A DNA stretch of 64,000 nucleotides from positions 1-64,000 of the forward strand of contig WOUP01000010.1 of assembly GCA_009772895.1 (NCBI GenBank), in the 5' to 3' direction. Below are positions 44,857 to 54,716 of the stretch, in pieces. The DNA comes from Puniceicoccaceae bacterium 5H. GTDB lineage: Bacteria > Verrucomicrobiota > Verrucomicrobiia > Opitutales > Oceanipulchritudinaceae. The notes below the pieces were generated by a model. That model made no database searches. It was given only the letters and a program-made list of their open reading frames with translations, and had not been told where the DNA came from. The position numbers and the translations under genes are program-made. Positions within the stretch are counted from its first letter, which is position 1. Each line of letters begins with the position of its first letter.

Positions 44857-45976
44857 TCGCGTGCACCTGAGTCTGTTAATCGGCCCCGGCGTACCGGTGC
44901 CTGCGCCGCAGACCGTGGCGGACGCGCTGGTCAGTGCGCGCGTCAACAGCGACAAGGAGCGCACCGGGTTTCAACTGACCTTCCGGGTCGGGCATCAGTC
45001 GCCCTTGATGACGACCATGCTGCCGGCGGGCTACTTCGATCCCATGATCACACGCGTCATTCTGACGGTGACGACCGGCGGCTTGCCGCACGTCATTGCG
45101 GATGGCGTCATCACCCGGCACGAGCTTTCGCCTTCCAACGATCCGGGCACGTCGACGCTGACCGTCACCGGAGAAGATCTGAGCGTGTTGATGGACGTGG
45201 TGGAGATGCCGTTCATGCGCTTTCCCGCGATGCCGGATCCGGTCATCGTCATGACGATCCTGGCCAAATACGCGGTATTGGGCATCGTGCCGACGGTCGT
45301 CCCGCCCATCTTCCCGGATGTGCCGATCCCAACCGCCCGCATCCCGACCCAAACCGGGACCGACCGCGCCTACATCCGCCAGCTGGCCCGCCGCCACGGT
45401 TACGTCTTTTACGTCGAGCCCGGCCCCGCCCCTGGCGTCAACCTCGCCTACTGGGGGCCGGATGTGCGCCTGCCGGTGCCGCAACCGGCGCTGAGTGCCG
45501 ACTTCGATGCGCACAGCAACGTGGACACGCTTTCGCTGAGTCTGGACGGACTGGCGAAGAAGGTGGTGGTGATCACGATCTTCGATCCGGTCACGGGCAA
45601 GATCACCATCCCGATCCCGGTGCCCAATGTCAGTGTGCTGAGGCCGCCGCTCGGAGCGCGCCCCTCCCCGCCGTCGCGAGTGGAATTTCCGCCCGGCATC
45701 TCGAAGAAAAATGCGGCTCAGGCGGCCGCCCAGGCGCTCAGCATCATGTTCGAGGCCTCCGACGCCATCACCGGCTCGGGCACCCTGGATGTGCAGCGCT
45801 ACGGGCACATCCTGCGCGCGCGGCAGCTGGTCGGCGTGCGCGGCTCAGGGCGCGCTTACGACGGCTTCTACTACGTCAACAGCGTGACCCACGACATCAA
45901 GCCCGGCGCATACAAACAGAACTTCACCCTTTCACGGGACGGGCTTGTCTCGCCCACCCCCGCCGTTGTGCCATGA
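44849..45976 (+). CDS. Baseplate hub protein (gp27/phage late control D-like)
   Basis: The product is 375 residues. Its fold is inferred from the place before the spike gene and from hub-like blocks: TSTLTVTGEDLSVLMDV, DRAYIRQLARRHGYVFYVEP and the C-terminal GHILRARQLVGVRGSGRAYDGFYYVNSV region (in parts). These resemble gpD/gp27 hub proteins that hold the spike. Start 44849 gives the operon's usual short overlap. Confidence 0.82.
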   Translation: MLDRVHLSLLIGPGVPVPAPQTVADALVSARVNSDKERTGFQLTFRVGHQSPLMTTMLPAGYFDPMITRVILTVTTGGLPHVIADGVITRHELSPSNDPGTSTLTVTGEDLSVLMDVVEMPFMRFPAMPDPVIVMTILAKYAVLGIVPTVVPPIFPDVPIPTARIPTQTGTDRAYIRQLARRHGYVFYVEPGPAPGVNLAYWGPDVRLPVPQPALSADFDAHSNVDTLSLSLDGLAKKVVVITIFDPVTGKITIPIPVPNVSVLRPPLGARPSPPSRVEFPPGISKKNAAQAAAQALSIMFEASDAITGSGTLDVQRYGHILRARQLVGVRGSGRAYDGFYYVNSVTHDIKPGAYKQNFTLSRDGLVSPTPAVVP

Positions 45977-46509
45977 GCGATTCCAGCGATCAGGAAAAGA
46001 AATATTACGGCAAATTCCGAGGTACGGTGATCAACAATATCGACCCGGAGATGCGCGGGCGTCTGCTCGTGCAAGTGCCGGATGTGGTGGGCTTGACGCC
46101 TTCGAGCTGGGCGGAGCCGTGCACGCCGTTGGCGGGGCCGACCGGTCCGCCGATGGGCGTCTATCTGGTGCCGCCGATCGGCGCGGGCGTGTGGGTGGAG
46201 TTCGAGCAGGGCGACCCGGAATACCCGATCTGGGTGGGATGTCGCTGGGGCACGACCGCCGATGTGCCGCCGACAGCCAAGGCGGGGCTGCCAGTCTCGC
46301 CCAGTATCGTGCTGCAGACGGCCGGGCAGCACAGCATCACAATCAGCGACATGCCCGGTGCGGCGGGTGGCATCCTGCTCAAGACGCTCACGGGTGCCCT
46401 GATCTCAGTCAGCGACACCGGCATCATCATCTCCAACGGCAAGGGCGCCATGATCAACATGGTCGGCCCAACCACCGACATCAACACTGGCGCCCTCACC
46501 ATCACCTGA
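45973..46509 (+). CDS. Spike protein (gp5/VgrG-like, Pvc8-type)
   Basis: The product is 178 residues. The N-terminal OB fold is clear (YYGKFRGTVINNIDPEMRGRLLVQVPDV, in parts, then PPIGAGVWVEFEQGDPEYPIWVG). A short repeat-like beta part (GALISVSDTGIIISNGKG) forms the needle. It overlaps the hub gene by 4 bp. Confidence 0.92.
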   Translation: MSDSSDQEKKYYGKFRGTVINNIDPEMRGRLLVQVPDVVGLTPSSWAEPCTPLAGPTGPPMGVYLVPPIGAGVWVEFEQGDPEYPIWVGCRWGTTADVPPTAKAGLPVSPSIVLQTAGQHSITISDMPGAAGGILLKTLTGALISVSDTGIIISNGKGAMINMVGPTTDINTGALTIT

Positions 46510-46513
46510 CGCC

Positions 46514-46831
46514 ATGCCCGCTCCCATCGTCCATCTCGGTGCTACCGTCATGTGCATGCATGGCGGCACCGCCCTGCCCACCAGCCCCTTTCCGCGCGTG
46601 CTCGTCAGCGGCCAGCCCGTCGTCACGCAGGCCTGCACCTATACCGTCGCGGGCTGCTCGCTCGCCAGCGTGCCCAGCCCGCCATGCGTCACGGCCAACT
46701 GGGTCGTCGGCGCAGTTCGCGTGTTGGCCGGCGGAGTGCCCGTCATCCTCCAGACCAGTCAAGCCGTCTGCGCCGCCAGCGGCCAGGGGCTGATCGTGGG
46801 GGCCACTCAACCGCGCGTGCTCGGAACCTGA
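46514..46831 (+). CDS. PAAR-like spike tip protein (DUF4280-like)
   Basis: The product is 105 residues. Its pattern (VHLGATVMCMHGGTALP, then VLVSGQPVVTQACTYTVAGCSLA) is that of the PAAR-like tip proteins of eCIS. Four or more Cys and His residues (C14, H16, C42, C49, C59) could hold a metal ion. It lies 4 bp after the spike gene. Confidence 0.85.
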   Translation: MPAPIVHLGATVMCMHGGTALPTSPFPRVLVSGQPVVTQACTYTVAGCSLASVPSPPCVTANWVVGAVRVLAGGVPVILQTSQAVCAASGQGLIVGATQPRVLGT

Positions 46832-46833
46832 CC

Positions 46834-47202
46834 ATGCCTCATCTCGACTATCCCTACCATTTCGATTCCCGGAGCCGCACTGCCGAGGCGAGCCAGCCGG
46901 ACTACCTGCGCGACTTGATCGAGCAGGTGCTCTTCACGTCGCCCGGCGAGCGCGTCAACCGTCCGGACTTTGGCTGCGGGCTCGCTCAACTGGTCTTCGC
47001 CCCCAACAGCGAGGAACTGGCCGCCACGACGCAATACCTGGTGCAGAGCGCCCTGCAACGCTGGCTGGGCAATCTGATCCAGGTCGAGGCCCTGAATGTG
47101 CAGGGCGAGGAGGCCGCGTTGACCGTGATGCTGAGCTATCGCGTCCAGCGGACGGGCGAACAGCGCACCGCAACCTTTACCCGTGGAGGAAACGCCGCAT
47201 GA
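46834..47202 (+). CDS. Baseplate wedge protein gp25/GPW-like (Afp9-like)
   Basis: The product is 122 residues. DLIEQVLFTSPGERVNRPDFGCGLAQLVFAPN (in parts) is the gp25 signature, with the EPR-like core at GERVNRPDFG. It seeds sheath polymerisation at the baseplate. It overlaps the next gene by 4 bp. Confidence 0.93.
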   Translation: MPHLDYPYHFDSRSRTAEASQPDYLRDLIEQVLFTSPGERVNRPDFGCGLAQLVFAPNSEELAATTQYLVQSALQRWLGNLIQVEALNVQGEEAALTVMLSYRVQRTGEQRTATFTRGGNAA

Positions 47203-49775
47203 GCATGGTCTACCTGTGTTGCGACAAGCGCCGCCGCGTGCTGCTGCGGGAGGAGAATGCGCGGCGTCAGGGCGAGGGGCTGCCCTTGCTCAACGGCATC
47301 GACTATCTCGAGGTGCTGGACCGGGATGCGCCAGCCGGCATCGAACGCCAACGTACGCTGTTGGTACGCTTCTTCGAGGACGTGCCGGCCCTGTCCGCCG
47401 ACAACGTTGCGTTGACGGGCGGCGAACGCGTGACACCCGTGCGCATCATCTGGGCCCACCCCGCGTTGCAGATCCCCGCCAGCGAGGCCGATGCCGCCGA
47501 GCGCGACTTTTTCGCGGGCCTGTCAGAGCCGGAGCGGCTGCTGGTGGTGCGCACCGACTCAGACGGCGATTTTTCGACCTACCGCCTTGCAATCACCTCC
47601 GGGGCAGGCTCCAGCGTACCCCCCGAGGACTTCGATCCGCTCTTCGCGGAGGTGGCGTTTTCGTTCAAGGTCGAGTGTGCCAGCGATTTCGATTGTGCCA
47701 GCACCCGGCCCTGCCCGCCACAGCTGCCAACGCCGCCGCAGATCGATTACCTGGCCAAGGACTACGCGAGCTTCCGCCGGGTGCTGCTGGATCGCATATC
47801 GCTGCTCATGCCGCAGTGGCGGGACCGCAGCCCCGCAGACCTGGGCGTCACGCTGGTGGAGCTGCTCGCCTATCTCGGCGACCGGCTCAGCTATCGACAG
47901 GACGCCATCGCCACGGAAGCCTATCTGGACACGGCCCGACGGCGCGTGTCCGTGCGCCGCCATGCGCGACTGGTCGACTACCGCATGCACGATGGCTGCA
48001 ATGCGCGGGCGTGGACCCAGATCCGTTGCGCGGCAGATGTCAGCGGCACCGTCTTGCCCGCCGGCACGGTGTTGCTGACCCGCGTATTCCCGGACCGACC
48101 GGTGCTCTTTCCCGCCAGCGAGCGCCTGGAAGACGCGTTGCGCACCCAGCCGACCGTCTTCGAGACGCTGCACCCCCTGCGCCTTTTCGGCCTGCATCAG
48201 GAGATGGATTTCTACACCTGGGGCGACGAACGCTGCTGCTTGCCCCAAGGGGCGACGCGCGCGACGCTGGCGGGCCACTTCCCTGACTTGCAGCCGGGAG
48301 ACGTGCTGGTGTTCGGCGAGGTGCTCAACCCGCACACCGGAGAAGCCGTCGATGCCGACCGCCGGCGCCGCCACGCAGTGCGGCTGACCGAGGTGGTGGC
48401 CTTCGACGATGGCGATCCATTGACCGATCCGGTGACCGGCGAAGAGGTGACCCAAATCGCCTGGCATGCCGCCGACGCCCTGCCCTTCCCCTTCTGCATT
48501 TCCTCTGTCGCCGACCCTGACCAGGGGGAGGAAAACCTGGCCGGGGTCAGTGTGGCGTGGGGTAACATCGTGCTGGCCGATCACGGGCAAAGCCTGTCGG
48601 AAGCCGATCTGGGCGCAGTGCCGCCGCCGCGGCGCTACCGTCGCCCCGAGACGGGCGATCCTTGCGCGAGCGTTTCCCTCGAAGCGGTGCCGCCGCGCTT
48701 CCGTCCCGTGCTGCCGGAAGGCCCGCTGACCCACGCCTGCCGCTTCGATGCCTTCCAACCGGCCTCTGCCGCCAATGCCACGGACCCGGCGGATGCCGTC
48801 CCCGCCCTTGAACTCAGGGGCGAGCTGGAGGGCGACAGCAATCCATGGACGCCCCAGCGCGATCTCCTGAACAGCACCGCGGGCGCCACGGAATTTGTCG
48901 TCGAGATCGAGCGCGACGGTCGCGCCTACCTGCGTTTTGGCGACAACCGGCACGGGCAGCGTCCACCGATGGATACCCATTTCACCACGACGCGCTACCG
49001 GGTCGGCAACGGCAAGGCGGGCAACATCGGCCAGGAGGCACTCTTCCACATCGTGACGAGCCTGCCGGGCGTCACCGGAGCGCGCAATCCCCTGCCAGCC
49101 CAGGGCGGGACCGAGCCCGAGACCATGGAACAGGTTCGCCACCGCGCCCCCGAAGCCTTCCGCACGCAGGAACGGGCGGTGACGGCAGCCGACTATGCGG
49201 CGGTGGCCGAACGGGATCCACAGGTCCAGCGCGCCGCCGCCACCTTCCGCTGGACCGGAAGCTGGCACACCGTCTACCTCACGGTCGATCCGCTAGGGGG
49301 TGTCATCCGCGATGCGGCGGAACGTGAGCGCTTTATCACGGGGGTGCTGGACCGGCTCGAAGGCTATCGCATGGCGGGTTACGATCTGGAGGCGGATGAA
49401 CCGCGCTATGTGTCGCTCGAGGTGGAGATGCACGTCTGCGTCCGGCCCGGCTATTTTCGCGCGGCGGTCAAAGCCGCCCTGCTCGAGGTCTTCAGCAACC
49501 GCCGGTTACCGGATGGCCGCCGCGGCGTGTTCCACCCCGATAACTTTACCTTTGGGCAGACGGTGCACCTCAGCCCGCTCTATGCTGCCGCACAGGCGGT
49601 TCCTGGGGTGGCGTCGGTCGAGGTCACCGCCTTTCAGCGTCAGGGCCAGCCGAGCAACGCAGGCCTCTTGAGCGGCAAGCTCCCGCTCGACCGGCTGGAG
49701 ATTGCGCGCCTCGACAACGATCCGAATTGCCCTGAACGCGGCCTGTTCCGCCTGACCCTGGGAGGTGGTAAATGA
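47199..49775 (+). CDS. Baseplate J-like protein (Afp11-type)
   Basis: The product is 858 residues. QIDYLAKDYASFRRVLLDRISLLMPQWRDRSPADLGVTLVELLAYLGDRLSYRQD (in parts) is the N-terminal pattern of eCIS 'putative baseplate assembly' proteins. The C-terminal half has PETMEQVRHRAPEAFRTQERAVTAADYAAVAE, in parts, typical of gpJ/gp6-like wedges. It forms the baseplate ring with the next protein. Confidence 0.92.
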   Translation: MSMVYLCCDKRRRVLLREENARRQGEGLPLLNGIDYLEVLDRDAPAGIERQRTLLVRFFEDVPALSADNVALTGGERVTPVRIIWAHPALQIPASEADAAERDFFAGLSEPERLLVVRTDSDGDFSTYRLAITSGAGSSVPPEDFDPLFAEVAFSFKVECASDFDCASTRPCPPQLPTPPQIDYLAKDYASFRRVLLDRISLLMPQWRDRSPADLGVTLVELLAYLGDRLSYRQDAIATEAYLDTARRRVSVRRHARLVDYRMHDGCNARAWTQIRCAADVSGTVLPAGTVLLTRVFPDRPVLFPASERLEDALRTQPTVFETLHPLRLFGLHQEMDFYTWGDERCCLPQGATRATLAGHFPDLQPGDVLVFGEVLNPHTGEAVDADRRRRHAVRLTEVVAFDDGDPLTDPVTGEEVTQIAWHAADALPFPFCISSVADPDQGEENLAGVSVAWGNIVLADHGQSLSEADLGAVPPPRRYRRPETGDPCASVSLEAVPPRFRPVLPEGPLTHACRFDAFQPASAANATDPADAVPALELRGELEGDSNPWTPQRDLLNSTAGATEFVVEIERDGRAYLRFGDNRHGQRPPMDTHFTTTRYRVGNGKAGNIGQEALFHIVTSLPGVTGARNPLPAQGGTEPETMEQVRHRAPEAFRTQERAVTAADYAAVAERDPQVQRAAATFRWTGSWHTVYLTVDPLGGVIRDAAERERFITGVLDRLEGYRMAGYDLEADEPRYVSLEVEMHVCVRPGYFRAAVKAALLEVFSNRRLPDGRRGVFHPDNFTFGQTVHLSPLYAAAQAVPGVASVEVTAFQRQGQPSNAGLLSGKLPLDRLEIARLDNDPNCPERGLFRLTLGGGK

Positions 49776-52579
49776 GCGATACCTTGCACCCCTCGCTGGA
49801 AGGGCTTGCGTCCTGCGGTTGCTGCGCGGGCACGACCACCTGGACGCCGGCCCGCGTGCGCAATCCCGAAGGCCTCGACACGATCGCCTACCGCATCGGC
49901 ACTTACGTGACGTTCCGGGCCAGTATGCTCGCCGCGCTCTCCGAGGCGGGCAAGGAACCGCTGCACGATCTGGCTACGCGCGATCCAGACGACTTTACCG
50001 TGGCGCTGCTCGACGGCTGGTCCGTGATCGGCGACATCCTGACGTTTTATCAGGAGCGGCTGGCGCAGGAATCGTATTTGCGCACGGCCGTCGAACCGGG
50101 GTCGGTGCGGCGTCTGGCCCGGCTGATCGGCTATCAACCGGCACCGGGCGTAGCGGCCTCGGTCTGGCTGGCGTTCACGCTCGATCCCTCGCCGGGCGCG
50201 CCGGAAAGTGTGCGCATCGAGGAGGGCGTGCGGGTCCAGAGTGTGCCGGGGCAGGACGAGGATCCGCAGACATTTGAAACCGTGCAGGCCGTCGAGGCGC
50301 GTCAGGAGTGGAACGCCCTGCGCCCCCGCCAAACCGAAGCCGCCCGCATCTATTGGGGGCAGACGGAGCTCTACCTGCAGGGTACCGCCACCCAGCTGCA
50401 ACAGGGTGACGCGATCCTGATCGTGGGCGACGAGCGCGAGCACAACCCCGACCTCTACGGCTATGACGAGCGCTGGGATGTGCGCTTGCTGACGCACGTC
50501 GAAATCGACCACGACCGCGGCTGGACCCGCGTGATCTGGGAGGAGGGGCTCGGGCATGGCTCGACCCAACCGGCGGCGAAAAACGTGCGCGTCTTTGCCT
50601 TTCGCCAACGCGGTGCGCTCTTTGGCCACAACGCCCCGGACCCCAACATGGTGACGGTCCCGACGACGGCGATTGCCAACCACCTTTTCGACACAACAAG
50701 CGGCATCCGCAGTTGGAAAAACTACCGTATCCAGGACAACCGGATCGACCTCGATGCGGCGTACGCCAAGGTCGTGCCCGGTGGGTGGATCGCCCTGATG
50801 CGTACGCCCCAATACAAGAACGACCGGGGCTATGTGGAGCTTTACAAAGCGCTGGCCGTGTCCTTCCCCTCGCGGACTGCCTATGGAGTCAGCGGCAAGG
50901 TTACGCGCATTGTGCCGGACGCAGTCGAACACCTGGACGGGAATTTCTTCGGCCTCGACGAAACGGTGGCGTTCTTCCAGAGCGAGCAACTGGCCGTTGC
51001 GGCCCCGCCCTTGCAGAGTCGTGCCCCGGAGGCCATGACCGCGCCCATCGCCTTGACCACGGGCACGCTGGCTCCGCTGGAGGGCGCTCGCATCGCGTTG
51101 GAGCGGCAGGTGACGGCCTTCGAGCCGGGGCGGACCGTAGTCGTCAGCGGGCGGCGTTCCCGCGTGCAGGTGGCCCTGAACGCGCCGGCGCTGGTCTTCA
51201 CGGACGACGCAGATGAACGCAGTGCCACGCTCGGCCCGGGCGACAGCCTGATCGTGCTGGAAACGCCCGCCGTCGTCGGTTCGGTCGTCCATTGGCGCCT
51301 GCGGCATCGGGATGGCTTTGACGGCACGCTCGTGACCGCGCTCGACAATCTGCAGCTGCGCGACGCCGCCCCGGAAGACCCGGTTATCAGCGAAACCGTC
51401 GTGGTGGAGGCCGCAGCTCCGGGCAACCCCACCGAATGGCGCCTCGCTGGCTCCGGGCTGCGCTACCTGTACGACCGCAAAACAGTCACCATCGCTGGCA
51501 ATGTCGCCCTGGCCACCCACGGCGAAACGGTGGAGGAAATCGCTGGCAGCGGCAATGCAGCCCAACCTTTCCAGACCTTCGCGCTCAAGCAGCGTCCGCT
51601 GACATACCGGGCCGGCTCCGGCACCACGAGCCTGGTCTCCACGCTGGAGGTAAAAGTCGACGATCTCTTGCTTTGGCAGGCAGTGCCGACCCTCTATCAA
51701 CGCGGCCCGGAGGAGCGGATTTTCGTGACGCGGCAGGAAGACGGAGAGGGTGTCAGCGTGCGCTTCGGTGATGGCACCAACGGCGCGCGGCTGCCCACCG
51801 GCCAGCAGAATGTGCGCTTCAAATACCGTAAGGGCAGCGGACTCGACGGCATGGTACGGGCGGGCCAGCTGACCCAGTTGCTGACGCGTCCCCTGGGCCT
51901 GCGCGACGTGACCAATCCGCTGCCAGCGGAGGGCGCGGATGCGCCGGAAGCCCTGGAGGATGCCCGTCGCAACACCCCGCTGACGGTCTTGACGCTGGAT
52001 CGGGTCGTCTCGCTGCAGGATTACGAAGACTACGCCGCCGCCTACCCCGGGATCGGCAAGGCGCTGGCCACCTGGACCTGGGACGGGCGCAACCGTGGGG
52101 TGCTGCTGACGGTGGCCGGGCCGAACGGCACCCCCATCGTTCCGGGCGGACTGGTCGAGACCGGCCTCGCGGACGCTCTGCGCGCGCACGGCGACCCGTT
52201 TGTGCCGATCCGCATCGCGCCGTTTCGCGCCGCCTTCTTCGAACTCGCGGGGCGGGTCCAGGTGCGGGCCGGCTATGAAGCCCCAGCCGTGATCGAACTG
52301 GTGCGAGCCGAGCTGCAGGTCAGCTTTGCCTTCGACCGGCGCAGCTTCGGCCAGCCGGTGATGCGCAGCGAAGTGCTCGGCATCATGCACCGCATCGCGG
52401 GCGTGCAGGCGGTGGACCTCGATCACCTGCAGCGCACCGACCAGACGCATCCGGAAGACCCCGCCCCTCGCCTGCTGGCCGAGTATCCGGCGGGCGGCGC
52501 GTCTGCCTCCATCGCGGCGGCCGAGCTGCTCCAGCTCGCCCCCGGCAACCTCGAAACCGTGCAAGTGGCCGACCTATGA
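49772..52579 (+). CDS. Second baseplate J-like protein (Afp11/12-type)
   Basis: The product is 935 residues. It begins with ATRDPDDFTVALLDGWSVIGDILTFYQERLAQESYLRTA (in parts) and ends with a gpJ-like domain (LTLDRVVSLQDYEDYAAAYPGIGKALATW, in parts). A short Cys cluster (CGCCAG) is at the N-terminus. It overlaps both neighbours by 4 bp and completes the baseplate wedge pair. Confidence 0.9.
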   Translation: MSDTLHPSLEGLASCGCCAGTTTWTPARVRNPEGLDTIAYRIGTYVTFRASMLAALSEAGKEPLHDLATRDPDDFTVALLDGWSVIGDILTFYQERLAQESYLRTAVEPGSVRRLARLIGYQPAPGVAASVWLAFTLDPSPGAPESVRIEEGVRVQSVPGQDEDPQTFETVQAVEARQEWNALRPRQTEAARIYWGQTELYLQGTATQLQQGDAILIVGDEREHNPDLYGYDERWDVRLLTHVEIDHDRGWTRVIWEEGLGHGSTQPAAKNVRVFAFRQRGALFGHNAPDPNMVTVPTTAIANHLFDTTSGIRSWKNYRIQDNRIDLDAAYAKVVPGGWIALMRTPQYKNDRGYVELYKALAVSFPSRTAYGVSGKVTRIVPDAVEHLDGNFFGLDETVAFFQSEQLAVAAPPLQSRAPEAMTAPIALTTGTLAPLEGARIALERQVTAFEPGRTVVVSGRRSRVQVALNAPALVFTDDADERSATLGPGDSLIVLETPAVVGSVVHWRLRHRDGFDGTLVTALDNLQLRDAAPEDPVISETVVVEAAAPGNPTEWRLAGSGLRYLYDRKTVTIAGNVALATHGETVEEIAGSGNAAQPFQTFALKQRPLTYRAGSGTTSLVSTLEVKVDDLLLWQAVPTLYQRGPEERIFVTRQEDGEGVSVRFGDGTNGARLPTGQQNVRFKYRKGSGLDGMVRAGQLTQLLTRPLGLRDVTNPLPAEGADAPEALEDARRNTPLTVLTLDRVVSLQDYEDYAAAYPGIGKALATWTWDGRNRGVLLTVAGPNGTPIVPGGLVETGLADALRAHGDPFVPIRIAPFRAAFFELAGRVQVRAGYEAPAVIELVRAELQVSFAFDRRSFGQPVMRSEVLGIMHRIAGVQAVDLDHLQRTDQTHPEDPAPRLLAEYPAGGASASIAAAELLQLAPGNLETVQVADL

Positions 52580-54669
52580 GCGATTCCAATCCCCTGTTCG
52601 ATCTGTTGCCTGCCATCCACCGCATTCGCGACGCGGAGCAAGGCGGACCCCTGCGCGCTCTGCTCGATGTGATCGCGGACGAAGCCGCCGTGCTGGAAGA
52701 AGGGCTGGCGCAGGCCTACGACGACCAGTTTATCGAGACCTGTGCCGACTGGGTGGTGCCGTATATCGGCGACCTGATCGGCTACCGCTCGCTGCACCAC
52801 AACGTGCCGAGCCTGGGCAGCCCGCGCGCCGAGGTGGCCCATACGATCGCCTACCGCCGCCGCAAGGGCACAATGGCGATGCTCGAGCAATTGGGCCGCG
52901 ATGTGACGGGCTGGCCGTGCAAGGCGGTCGAATTTTTCCAGCTGCTGCAGACGACGCAATACCTGAACCATGTGCGCCCGCACAACGCGTTGACGCCTGA
53001 TCTGCGGGACTGGAGCCGCCTGGAACGGATCGACTCGGCCTTCGATCGGCAGGCACATGCGGTGGATACCCGTTCGATCCGTTCGGGCGAAGGGCGGCAC
53101 AACATCCCGAACATCGGCCTGTATCTCTGGCGCATCGCGGCCTACCGGCTCAGCGCAAGCCCGGCGGTGGCCGTCGATGCACAAAGGTTCCGCTTTCACC
53201 CGGCGGGCATCGACGCGGCGTTGTGGCAGCGACCGCAAAGCGAGCCGGGCATCACCCATCTGGCCGAGCCGCCCAACGTGCCGGAACCCATCACCCGACG
53301 CCGGATGTGGGAGGATCCCGGGGCGTTTTACGGCGACGGCTTGAGCATCGAAATCGAAGGCGTGCCGCTGGAGGATATCCGCGTTTGCGACTTGTCCGAC
53401 CACGACGGCGGCTGGGCTCACACACCTCCCGCCGCAGGTGAGGTCGCGGTCGATCCGGCGCTGGGAAGGCTCGCCTTCGGCACCGCCCCCGAGGAGCCGC
53501 CCCGGGTGACGTTTCATGGTGGGGCGGTGATGGACTTGGGCGGCGGCGAATACGAACGAGCCGCGAGCTTCGATTTGCCCACCGAGCCCGTGGACGAAGT
53601 CAACACGCCTGACAGCCTGCAGGACGCGCTCGCCAACCGGACTTCGGGCCAGGCGGTCCAGATCCAGGACAACGGACGCTACGAGGAAACGCTCTCCCTC
53701 GCGGTGGAACCGGGTGAGCAGGTCGAACTGCGGGGCCTGAACGGGCGTCGCCCCACCCTTGTGCTGGGGGGCGATTTCGAGATTTCGGGCGGTGACGAGG
53801 CGGCGGAGGTATCGCTCAACGGGCTCCTGATCATGGGCGGAACGCTGCGCATCACCGGCACCCTGCGGCGTTTGCGCCTGCGCCACTGCACGCTGGTGCC
53901 AGGCTTGAGCCTCAATCCCGATGCCACGCCCCAACACCCGGACACGCCCGGCCTCGTGATCGAGCAAGGCGGCGTGACGGTGGAGATCGCGCACTGCATC
54001 CTCGGCGGCATCCGCTGTCACGACCTCTCGCGCGTCGAGGCAAGCGACAGCGTAATCGACGCCTGCAGCGCCAGCGGCGTCGCCTTTGCCGGTCTCCCGG
54101 AACCCGCCCCGGATGCCCTGCCCCCAGCCGGAGGCGTCCTACGCCTCGAGGAGAGCACCGTCGTCGGCAAGCTCCACACCCAACAGCTGGAACTGGTCTC
54201 CAACAGCATCCTGTTCGCCGAGTTGGCGGAGGGCGATGTGTGGCCGGCCCCCGTGTTGAGCGAGCGCAAACAAATCGGCTGCATGCGCTTCAGCTATGTG
54301 CCTTGGCAGGCTCGCACGCCCCGCCGCTACCGCTGTCAGCCAGATCTGGAGATTGCGACGCGGATCGATGCGGCGGCCCGCACCGCCGAAGCCGAAGGCA
54401 TGCCCTTTGGTGAGCCCCAGCGCGCAGCGGTCCGCAACGCCGTGCGCACTTGGCTCAAACCCGCCTTTACCTCGCTGCGCTACGGACACCTCGGCTACAC
54501 CCAGCTGCGCAACCGTTGCCCGAGCCAGATCCGCGCCGGGGCCGACGACGAGGCCGGCATGGGCGCGACCCACGATCTCTACGAGCCGCAACGCCTGGCC
54601 AACCTGCGCATCCGCCTGGGCGAATACCTGCGCTTCGGCCTCGAGGCCGGCACCTTTACCGCTTCCTGA
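52576..54669 (+). CDS. Phage tail protein I-like baseplate/fibre-adaptor protein
   Basis: The product is 697 residues. The first 220 residues match gpI-like tail proteins (LFDLLPAIHRIRDAEQGGPLRALLDVIADE and YIGDLIGYRSLH). The rest contains beta-helix-like segments (LVLGGDFEISGGDEAAEVSLNGLLIMGG, in parts). It is expected to connect the baseplate to fibres. It overlaps the second gpJ gene by 4 bp. Confidence 0.85.
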   Translation: MSDSNPLFDLLPAIHRIRDAEQGGPLRALLDVIADEAAVLEEGLAQAYDDQFIETCADWVVPYIGDLIGYRSLHHNVPSLGSPRAEVAHTIAYRRRKGTMAMLEQLGRDVTGWPCKAVEFFQLLQTTQYLNHVRPHNALTPDLRDWSRLERIDSAFDRQAHAVDTRSIRSGEGRHNIPNIGLYLWRIAAYRLSASPAVAVDAQRFRFHPAGIDAALWQRPQSEPGITHLAEPPNVPEPITRRRMWEDPGAFYGDGLSIEIEGVPLEDIRVCDLSDHDGGWAHTPPAAGEVAVDPALGRLAFGTAPEEPPRVTFHGGAVMDLGGGEYERAASFDLPTEPVDEVNTPDSLQDALANRTSGQAVQIQDNGRYEETLSLAVEPGEQVELRGLNGRRPTLVLGGDFEISGGDEAAEVSLNGLLIMGGTLRITGTLRRLRLRHCTLVPGLSLNPDATPQHPDTPGLVIEQGGVTVEIAHCILGGIRCHDLSRVEASDSVIDACSASGVAFAGLPEPAPDALPPAGGVLRLEESTVVGKLHTQQLELVSNSILFAELAEGDVWPAPVLSERKQIGCMRFSYVPWQARTPRRYRCQPDLEIATRIDAAARTAEAEGMPFGEPQRAAVRNAVRTWLKPAFTSLRYGHLGYTQLRNRCPSQIRAGADDEAGMGATHDLYEPQRLANLRIRLGEYLRFGLEAGTFTAS

Positions 54670-54716
54670 ACCCTACCTGAAACGCTTCCGGTCCTGACCC
54701 CCAATCTCTTCTCGCC

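Noticed and set aside
49640-52564. A 974-residue minus-strand open frame opposite the second baseplate-J gene
   Set aside because: It has no domain-like features and mirrors a clear eCIS gene that overlaps its neighbours by 4 bp.
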